From contig NC_065914.1 of assembly GCF_905147045.1 (NCBI RefSeq), forward strand, positions 868,001 through 932,000: 64,000 bases of DNA, read 5' to 3'. Positions 29,501 to 40,700 of this stretch are shown in pieces. The stretch is from Nymphalis io. Lineage: Eukaryota; Arthropoda; Insecta; Lepidoptera; Nymphalidae. Each line of letters starts with the position of its first letter. Within the stretch, counting starts at the first letter, position 1. A program made the translations under genes and the position numbers. The notes beneath the pieces were generated by a model, which was not told the DNA's origin, did no database searches, and was given only the letters and a program-made list of their open reading frames with translations.

Positions 29501-32500
29501 TCTTTGAAAGAGTTCGCGGTGTGATACGTGGACGCGATGATGGCGTTCACTGTGAGGTCTACGGGAACCATATCTGCTACTTTGTTGAGGTCCATGTACA
29601 TCGTTCGTATAACCTGTTGCATAACTATTGTCATTGATATAGGGGGAAATGTAGATTAGGTCACCTTAGAACACTAGTTGCAGGTGTTCAGCAGAATATC
29701 ACTCATAAGTTGCTTTGAATCGTTTGAAGTTTACAATGGTGATTTTCAGCTGCATTCAGAATATTTACGTCAGTAAGTCGAGATGGCTCGTGTTTAGAAG
29801 ATAAGAATCTTGACCGATGATTTCGTGTTTAAACCCGGGCACGCACTGAATTTTCATGTGCTTAATTTGTGTTTGTATATTATGTGAAAATAAACATCGT
29901 GAGGAAACCTGCATGTAGTGCTAGTAATGATGTATAACAAAGTATTCATCTCTCGATATTTACAATGATAATAATATGAACTCACCCCAGTGCCGATGCC
30001 GATAACCAGACCCATGGGTCCATACACACTGTCCGTCCAGCCTCTAACCGGTTCCTCATACGTTGAAATAACTGGAAGAAAAGTTATACTTTAAAAAATA
30101 ATAGAACGATTGAAAGAAGAAGAAGATCGTATTTTCTACTCTCACTCACCGATAGAGGGTCGCACGATGCACACCGGCATGCCTTCAGCGTGTATCCTGA
30201 CAGCTTCCTCGGCGACCGCCTTCGTGAGACAGTAGGTGTTCGGCCACTTGCCCAGAAGCCTAACATCAAAAGTATTGAAATGATCTACTATAATAATTTT
30301 AAATGAATTCGATTACATTATAATATTACGTCTGATAACCTGACTATTTAAATCTTGGCAAACTTTTACAAGTTTTTCAATAACTTCACATGTTAATGAA
30401 GAATCTACACTCTGAATACTAGAAAGACGTACGTAGAAGACCGTTTCAAAAGTCATTAAAAATGTATCCCTGTATTTTATACAAATAACATAAAATAATT
30501 GATTAACCGATTCAAATATCGCAACTTTGTAACCTACGTTGGTAAAATAGTCTCAATTAAGTTTTCATCCAGCTGAGCGATCGCTTCCAACGCTTCTACC
30601 GTCATCGGAGGCTCGTAGATTCTGAAAACAATTACAAATGTAACTTATACACTTAGGTACTTATCACCATGACTAGAGCTGTTCGCGTTTGCGCAAAGGT
30701 GCACATCTATTCAATCAGGGTCAGCATTATACGCAAGTCACTGTAGGTACGGTACGGTACGACAAAAACAATCTGCGTTATTTGGGATTTTTCTATGGAT
30801 AGCCCGCGTAGGCTAATTTGCACAAAGACCTACCAATTGTATTTCTATCATCTCGGTATAAAGACATAATCCAACTAACTTTTCTTCAATGTATTTAAGA
30901 TGTGTGTTCGAGTAAGCGGTGGACACGTGGGTGAACGCCTTGAGATTTCTGCACTCCTTGGCGAGCTTGATCACCTCCACAGTCCCCTTCACGTTGATGG
31001 CCGTCGATATCGACAGTTTCTCATCGAACTTTACCGTAGCCGCTGAATTTATAATTATTGTTACCTGGAAGTTTAAACAAAAAATAATAATTTTATGCTG
31101 ACTTATATCTGCATGCTGAAAAAGGTCGAGATGGCCCAGTGGTTAGAACACGTGAGTCCTTACCGATGGTTGTGGGTTAAAATAGAAATTGAGATTTAAG
31201 ATGATATTACCTTAGAAATAAGCATTTTCCTATCCTCCTTACTGAGTCCCATACCCGGCAGCTCCATGTCTCCTACAATCGGTATTACTTTATGGATACC
31301 CTTGGGATTTTCTTCATGAGCCCTTTGAAATACCTGAAAGATAAGCTTCCATTTAGTTTACTTTTAAAACATACAAAATGGAGTTTGGGTGATATCAATG
31401 TTGCTAAAATCAAGAATACATTTTTCTCAACATTTATTATATATTTTTGTCTGTAATTGCTGTCGCTGAACCTGAATCAATAATATCTCCGATATATTAT
31501 TATTAATATACAAAATATTGTTGTAAACATATTGTACATTTTAATATTTTCATGTGGAAGGCAGTACGAAAATTTAGTATTAGCATTGTTTACACTTTTT
31601 TTTTAATCTTTTATAATCAACTTAGAAATTAGAGATTCTTTCGTACTATTGTATATTAAATTCGTAATAATTTATGTAGCTACGTTTAAAGTTACTGTTA
31701 CTCACAAAGTCATCGAGCATGTCGTGAATCCTCGAGGTTGGATCTTTGCCTTTCTTCGATCGAACCAAAACGTAGATGGTGTCCACGTCGCCGCACGAAC
31801 GCAACAACTTTTCAATTAAAACTGAAACAACAGAAAACGTGACAAACCATTTCACTTTATAAATGTTATGTATGTGTAGGGGGTGACATTATATTTGCCG
31901 TGTTTATATTCTATATATTAACAACAAACCAGTGCATTGCCAACTGCCGATTGCTTCGCTTATTTTAACAATAAAGAGTAGTTAATTCTTTTTTCAAGAA
32001 AATTCTAATATTAGCAATATTATTTTTCTTATAATATATATCTTATAAACAATAATTATTATTGTTTTTCTCGATTAACAATATTCAATAATCACTATCA
32101 AATGAAATAAAAGGATAATCTTAAATATGAGTTGTTAATAATTCTGTTGACACGTTGACTGGTGAGAACAAACACAGACAAGACCAGTATCTATATTATA
32201 ATTTATATAGAGATATTCTGAAAGAACAATCTCGAAAGTACCGACAGCAAACGATCCTAAAATCGGAAAGTGATGCGACATCGATTATCATAAGTATAAT
32301 ACGTTGTATCAACACAGCGTATCGCCGGTCGCCATTACATCAGTGAGAAGCTAAGTGAGTTCTTACTGAGTAACGCCGTTGTTTCTGGTCTACGCAAGGA
32401 CTACCTTTTTTTCATCAAAATCTTAATTTTCCATACGATGTCAGGTCACCTCCCCAGTCGGAATATAAAATCAATCACTTATCTCAATACCGGGCATAAT

Positions 32501-34673
32501 TTATATTAATAATATCATAGTTATTTTTATAGTAGTTAATTTTTACTGTAACTTAGAGAGTTACTACTGACGATCCAAATGTGCTTGTAAAACTTCCTTG
32601 CGTAAAGTGTTTCTTCATTAATATTTGCTTAAACTTGACATACATTAAATTAATGTTATATTAATTAAAATATATTTTACTGTAATTATTAATTTCATTA
32701 AAACAAGGCCAATAGCATTAATTAGATAGGTATTGTATACATTAAAAGTAATAATAAAAGTTATAATAACATTCATAGCGTTCAATCTATTTTATAATAA
32801 AATTCTGTAGATATTTATATATTTTATATTTAATAAATTAGAAACGTATGCTAATAAGTATATTATATAACGTATATAATCATTACGATTATTTTGTGTA
32901 TGTTTTCAACGGTTCCGTGGTGTAGTGGTTATCACATCTGCTTTACACGCAGAAGGCCGCCAGTTCGATCCTGGCCGGAATCACACGTTTTGTTTTTAAT
33001 TTGACTTATTGTAAATACCTTTTACATAGATATTTTAATAATATCTCTCATTCCAACCTGATAAATTAAAAGTGAAAATTCTAAATATATATATACCGAC
33101 TTACATAACATTTCTAAAAGAACCGCAAGACGGAACTTATATTGTTATATTAATGTTAAATGTTTTAATTTCACATAGTATATTAGGTAAATGTAATCTA
33201 GGAATATTTGACATTATTCGGATATTGTATGGGATTCCTATAATTTTCATTAATTTGTAATATAGCTTCCTTAAGGGTTTTATAAAAATATAATACAGTT
33301 TTTTTTAGGGTATAGGTAGGCGGACGAGCATATGGGCCACTTGATGGTAAGTGGTCACACAGTGGTATTGTTAACCATCGCTTACATCGCCAATACGCGA
33401 CCAACCTTGGGAACTAAGATGTTATATCCCTTGTGCCTGTAATTATACTGGCTCACTCGCCCTACAAACCGGAACACAACAATACCAAGTACTGCTGTTT
33501 TGCGGTAGAATATCTGATGAGTGGGTCGTACCTACCCAGACGAGCTTGCACAAAGCCCTACCACCAGTAAAGTTGAAAAATAGAATAATAATGTATGAAA
33601 CGAATGCTTTTTTTATGAATTCTCCAAAGATTAAGCGTTCGTGTCCTTGTTAAACTTTATTGCTATATTATAATTATATTTCTAGTTGCTCACAACTATT
33701 TGCAACTATGTAACAATGAATGTACTTCAAACACTAACTATAATTTCAAATGGATGCACTAGAGGACGAGGGAGGCTTACTGTCCAAATCACCAACCAAG
33801 CGCTTCCATCGCGTCACGTGTGATACGTGTCTTGATAGCGGATTCCTCTTGCCTTACAGTCGTAAAAAGCACATCTAGTAATAATTCATCCGTTTGCATT
33901 CACAGCACGTGACGAGATTATCATTGTTTACTCAGGCTCTACTTTATACCTAACTTGCTCAAATACGCTTTATTCAAGACTCTCAAGCACTTTCGAATCG
34001 CCATTTCACAATATTTATTATACCTAAAGCAACAACCGAATGAAACTCAGTAGTTAGTCATTATCATGTACATGTAATAAACACATACAATTAAATAACG
34101 AGTTCTAAACATTACAGTTACTACTGTCGCACTTATTAATTTCACTAGTTTAATCTCTGTTCAAGATCAAATTACATTTTGCCCAATATCATTTTAGTTT
34201 TTTTCTTTTCATCAATAGATGGCGCTAGTTGTATTCTACATCGCGCTATGACTGTGTACTTGGCCTATTTAAAAAGTGAGGAACAATTAAACCACCGAAA
34301 CCAGCAGGACATACATATTGTAAAATTAGTACAGTATTATCGGGTCACCCCAATCAATCTCAGTTGAACCTTACCAACAATCAGATCTATTCATTCAGGC
34401 TCTATATTTAAATTTCAAAAAGTAAAGATAAATAAACATTACATATAAATATTTAATGCGAGTTGAAAATATATCCGCCAAATCTGTGTTTAAACAACAC
34501 TATTCCACACATCCGACTCAATTTTACTTCCTAATTACTAACAACCCAAACAGGTGTGTCATTATGCTTTCAAGTTGAGTTTCAAAACCTAACACTGATT
34601 TGTCAACGTTGATTATTTATTTTCACTCCTGCCATTTAATTCGTCTATACAATAATTTATAAATGCGAGATTA

Positions 34674-34704
<31 letters not shown>

Positions 34705-37700
34705 GTCTCTGTTACGCTTTCACGAGTAAACCACTGAACTAATTTTGATGTTATTTGATATGAGGCTTCAATTCCAAGGAAGGATATACACCTAACATCT
34801 CCGGGTCGCGGGCGAAAGTTAGTTGTCTATATTCGCCAAAACGGTCATCGAAACCGCTAACCCTTTACTTATAATTGTGTTATCAATAAGGAAACAACAC
34901 ATAAGAAAGCGTTGTTATATCGAGATGTAGAAATGAAAAATAAACAAAATTAATAAAACATTTATTTAAAATCTAAACAATCACCTTGAATGTGTACAAG
35001 AGCAATAAATAAACAAGGTGGAGTAGAAAAACGGTCCACTTTTATGGTAATATTATTCAGAGCACGACCTTCTCTATGACGCGACTCGCCTTCAAACTTA
35101 TCCTGCCATCTGTGGACACACAAACACAACAATGACGTCACACGAAGTGGCATCGCTCCACGTCACCGCGTCCCAGGGGTCAAAAGTATACCATATGGTG
35201 CCGTCGATGAAAACATAAGACGATTATGGTCACAGTAACTGTCGCAGCCAGAAGACGTTCAAGGACTTAAAAAGCAAAAGAAAGACATTAACGAAATGTT
35301 TATTTTTCGCAATTATTTATAATTATTTCATTATATATAAATAAAATATATAGCTGTTGCACAAATCGTGCCCACGTCGAATGATAATATGGAGAGCATT
35401 TCTTCGTTGATTTCGTTGTGATTCCAATTCGTTGGCCGCAAAATTAACCAGCCCCTCTCCTACTGGTATATTAGGGATATAGGTGAAGGGCTAGTTAATT
35501 TTGCTCCTAACATAGGCTTTAGGCTTAATTGGAGGGGAATAAAGAAAGAATAATTCCTGACAAATAGACTTACTATTGCATTATTAAAAAAAATAACTTG
35601 ACGTTACGAAATTGTTTATTTAAATAATTAAAAAAATTAAATTGTTCAATAAATCGAATTTAATAGCTTTTTATTCTGTATAGGGTAGAAAGGCCCAAGC
35701 GGATCCGACCTTGGACGTCTTCTGATGACACACTAAGTAATACGAACTTATCTGTCATGCTCATCTATTTTGCGTAGACGGATTAATGTCTAAGAACTTA
35801 CGCAATAGACCATTAAATTAATAAATATAACTAAGGCTTGTGACCTTTAATCTCATTGAAGAATTGGTGATATATTTGGTAATATCAAAGTCGACTCCAA
35901 ATAATACACATCTGTCCCACTCCCCTGATAGGTACATATTTTTATAATCCGTTATGTTCATGCAATACAAAACACATTCCATATACAGCCAAGCAACAAA
36001 AAAAAACATGTAATACACGTATATAAAATTAATACACAACATAACAGATAAGAAATACAAATAAATAATATATACTTGTTATATTCATTGGGAATAAAGC
36101 TAATAATTTTGAACAGTGAGTAAGTCATTAATCACTAGATTTAGAAAAAAAGTTTTTATTATTTTTCTGTTACAATGACGTCATCGGTTCTTTACGCGAT
36201 GTGTAGTTCTAACTAATTTTATAAATGTGATAGTGAGTTTGTTTGTTACACTTTCACGTATGGTTTATCAACCGATCATCATTGAATTTTTATACATTAG
36301 TATCAAACTCCTTGATTCTCTCACACACGCAGGCAAAGCCGCGGCCGGAGATAATAAAGTAATGAATACATACGCATTCTCAGCGTTTTAGAATGATATC
36401 CTTGTCGGGTTTTTTCCGTAGAACCTACATTCCGAACCAGTGGTTCATTTGTCCTATATAATTACGATTCGATGTGTATACGCGTCTACTAAGAAAACAA
36501 TATATATTATTATCGCTTTTGTTAGTTTTCATTGATTTTCACGCATGATAAATTAATTTAATTATTATGAAACATATTAAATGAGTAACTACTACGGTTT
36601 CTTGCCGGTTATCTGTAGAATCTACGAGTACGTTCCGATCGGTGGTAGCTTTAAATTTAATTCATCTTGTAAATAAATGACCTTTATGTGTGTTTGCTTG
36701 AACAAAGTGTATTATGATTTTGAATTCAAAATACTCACAGCTGATTAACTGTCTGCCAACATCAAAGCGATATTAATGATCGCAATTTATATAAAATTTA
36801 TAAAGGTAATTCCTTTTTAGAATCTTAATTAATTTACTTATAACATGCAACTCACATGATCGTAAATGTATATACATATGTATATGTGAGAAATTATCGA
36901 TATCACTATACATAAATATTATTTCTCTGTCCCGTTGGTTTAGTGGGTAACTAATAAGGTTGTTGATCGCGAGATCTTGGGATCGAATCGAGCCAGTAAC
37001 AATATCAGTGCGAACTTTTAAACTCCCGTACGGAACTTTTAAGTTCAATAACCTTTTGCTGACCCAAATCCGGTATTTATAAAGCTTTTAATAATTAAAA
37101 TGGATACGACGAATCATAATTAATGTTTTTTTTTTCTATATTTCAAAAGTTTATTCGTTAAAACGAATATGCCACTCTGTAAAATTAAAAAAGTTAATTA
37201 AGTTCTTTGTACCTAATCCTTTCTATTGCTAAGCCGACCTTAACTAATTCAGACCTTAAGAGGTTCAGCCAAGATGCTATTTAAGCATCCCAAACAAGAC
37301 TTTATCATAATTAATTAATGTTCCTTTTGAAAACACTTACTTTTGCAATTGTTGTCCCGAGACATGCGGTCTCGAGCATCTATCGAGCCCAATCTAAGCT
37401 TTTTAAAGTATTTTTAACCATCGGCTGCCATCTATCCCGTTACAAAACTTCCAACGTTCAAAAAGACATGCCGTTTTTATTGCGATAATGTATATAAGAG
37501 GTATAAGAATATTTATATGATACGTGACTCATGATCTCAGACACGGTTGAGAATCCCGGGTGTGTGGGCGTATTAGATGTTGGATTTATAATAAAATTAA
37601 ATAAGAACATCAACAAATAACGTGTGCGATGATAGTCGCCATATTTAAATGTTTAGTAAAAGTTTTTATATATTTTTTAATATCTGTAACAAGTACAAAT

Positions 37701-40700
37701 GTAGTAAGTATCTGAACCGCTATTGTTAGTATATTTAACAGTATTTAAATCATAACACCCCTTCTTATTGATGAGGGTTGAGGGCTGATCATTTCTCGCC
37801 CTCGGAATTCTAATTTTAAAGCGAAATGATAGCAATCTTGCTATATTTAGTAACGTAACCGTAACAACCTGTGAATGTCCCACTGCTGGGCTAAAGGCCT
37901 CCTCTCCTCTTTTTGAGAAGAAGGTTTGGAGCTTATTCCACCACGCTGCTCCAATGCGGATTGGCGGAATACACATGTGGCAGAATTTCAGTGAAATTAG
38001 ACACATGCAGGTTTCCTCACGATGTTTTCCTTCACCGTAAAGCACGAGATGAATTATAATCACAAATTATATTTAGTGTGAATCCAAATATAAGTACTCA
38101 AAATTATTAATTATTATGTGAAAATATTTAATTTATATTATTTGACAACCTAACTCTGTACGCATGATATACAAACATACCTTCACCTTGCATTTTGTAC
38201 AAATCGTATTGAACATTCCAGTGTTGACGTAATCGCGATTATCTTATATAAACATCAATGTTCTTCACAAAAGGAAAACTTATTTATATGTAATGAATGT
38301 AATAATGGAAGTGTTATATATATAACAAACAGTAAAATGGCTGCGTCTGGTCATGAAACATCGCATAGCTAAACGAAATATTAAGAATTGTGTTACTAAG
38401 GTACAAAAACTCTTTATTGCACCGCAAAATAAAATTAAAGTAGTAAAGAAAACGCTAGTTTTCAATAAGAAAACATTCGGAGTTATATATGCTATTATTT
38501 AAATAAATATCTATCATAACATTATCTCAAATGATGATTTGTATTTTCGTTTAAAAGTGGTTTTTTACAATTTTCTACGTAACTTCGTTGTTAATATGTT
38601 CGTAAACTTCAATTTTTAATCAGTCCAAAATGTGACACAGATGGGTTCTCGTTTAGAAAGCCACATACAAATGAAATGTATAACATTGATCATGGCGTAA
38701 GTGCATCGTCTGTATTGCATATATACATTTTTATAAGGACGTCATTGATAGTTATCGGTTATGGTAAGTGTACACCATGCGGAAATTCTCAGATAAATGA
38801 TGAAACTTTACATGATTCTCTTTTCCCTGGAGCGACATATAGCATACTTTTATCCCGACACAAATAATCTTAAATGGACAGACAAAACAATTTGATTCAT
38901 ATGCAAAGTACATGCGAAAAAATGTAAAAACATATCACAAAACAAAAATGTACAAAAAATATTGAAAATAAAACTTACCTCAACCGTTCCAAATGCAATA
39001 AAAACACACACACGCGAACACAAAACCATGCAAGTAAAACAAAATACAGGAAATCATTTTTCTTATGTACAGTACAGTAACAGTAACAGCCTGTTAATGT
39101 CCCACTGCTGGGCTAAGGCCTCCTCTCCCTTTTGAGGAGAAGGTTTGGAGCTTATTCCACCACGCTGCTCCAATGCGGGTTGGTAGAATACACATGTGGC
39201 AGAATTTCAATGAAATTAGACACATGCAGGTTTCCTCACGATGTTTTCCTTCACCGTTAAGCACGAGATGAATTATAAACACAAATTAAGCACATGAAAA
39301 TTCAGTGGTGCTTGCCCGGGTTTGAACCCACGATCATCGGTTAAGATTCGCGCGTTCTTACCACTAGGCCATCTCGGCTTTTCTTATGTACCTTTTTTCA
39401 ATTTTGGTATTCTTAGTAAATGAAGTCAGCACGAACGATCCTTACTCTAGCTTACTCTTTATAAAAAAACAACATTATAACGATATTTTGTTACTTTTAA
39501 GTATATACAGGAACTAAGTACAATTGAAGAAACAATTTTATTATAAAGTTACAGCCGAAAGTCTCTCTGCTGAACAAAACTTGGTACTTAGTCCCCCACG
39601 CTGTTCCATCGTGCTTCACGGTACTCATGTGACAGAATTTCATCCGGCAACTTCCCTTCATCTGAGCACGAGATTCATATATAAATAAGATAAGCACATG
39701 AACACAGTTGTGCTTCTCGGATTTAGACCCAAATTGCTTTATATATTATAAAATTAAGTATGTTATATTATTATTTATATTACTATATAAGGGTGTTTTT
39801 TTACACTACGTTAAGCATTATTTTTTGTAAGTTCTAACATATTATAATGACAAGGAATGAATTCGGAGTAATATTTAAATATTTATATATATATATCTCT
39901 AGATTATTTTTGTTAAATGAGGAAATGTCTACGAATGAGCGGTCGAGATCGACATCTATTAAAACATTGGTTTCAAGATCGCTGTTAAATAAAATTCAAG
40001 TTCAACGAATCCATTACTCATTATAAATACCACTCTAGATCAGTCTTTCTATATAGAAAAATTAATAATACGTTTTCCTAAGCAAATTTTACGGGTCAGT
40101 CACGGACTGCGCCAACTGCGTAGGAAATAGGATAGCTTTAAGTGTGGAAGCAAATGGGGCGGCAACGAAATACGACCGGAGAAGATTAGATAAACAACCC
40201 ACGATACTTGCTTTCCGAGGTAATTCATTAAATCTTGGAAAATTCCTAAATCCAGCCTGACAATAAGAATTTCATTACACAAAACTTGATGTCTTTTAAC
40301 AGACCCAAACTGGGACTTAAAAGACAAATTGGTCAACAGCTAACATTGCGCTAGAAGCTGGATATATAATTTAAAAATCTTAGAAATATCAACTTAACGA
40401 AGCTGAATAACCACCACCGATCCACCAAACACACTCACCTTTACCCAAGAACCCCGTCCCACCCGTCAAAAACACACTCTGGTCCTTATAAAACCTCTGG
40501 ATATCTGTTTTGTTCGCTTTACCCTTCGTGAGTCTTTGCTTTTCGGCTTCCTTCGCGTCTGCTTGATCTTCTTGCGAGTAGTAATCGTCGAGCTGGTTCG
40601 CAGAGACAAACTCGTGTTCCTCCGACGAGTCGAGAACGGGTGCAGTTGGATTCATAGCTTGGTTTTCCACTTCCGCTATGCGAACCGAATTTTCTAAGTC

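Larger units (their letters stand above)
31822..40438 (-). other. Large FAR intron (8.6 kb)
   Basis: Separates the exon ending in TGGTGFLGK from the next. It contains a tRNA-Val gene, family A and B SINEs, a tRNA-like SINE head (36929-37000) and a (CT)n tract. No host coding exon is supported inside it. Such a long early intron often carries regulatory sequence, but none is identifiable here. Confidence 0.85.

Noticed and set aside
35818..36060. 80-codon minus-strand frame with hydrophobic N terminus
   Set aside because: Aromatic-rich low-complexity translation of AT-rich intron DNA, with no acceptor/donor pair and no recognisable motif.
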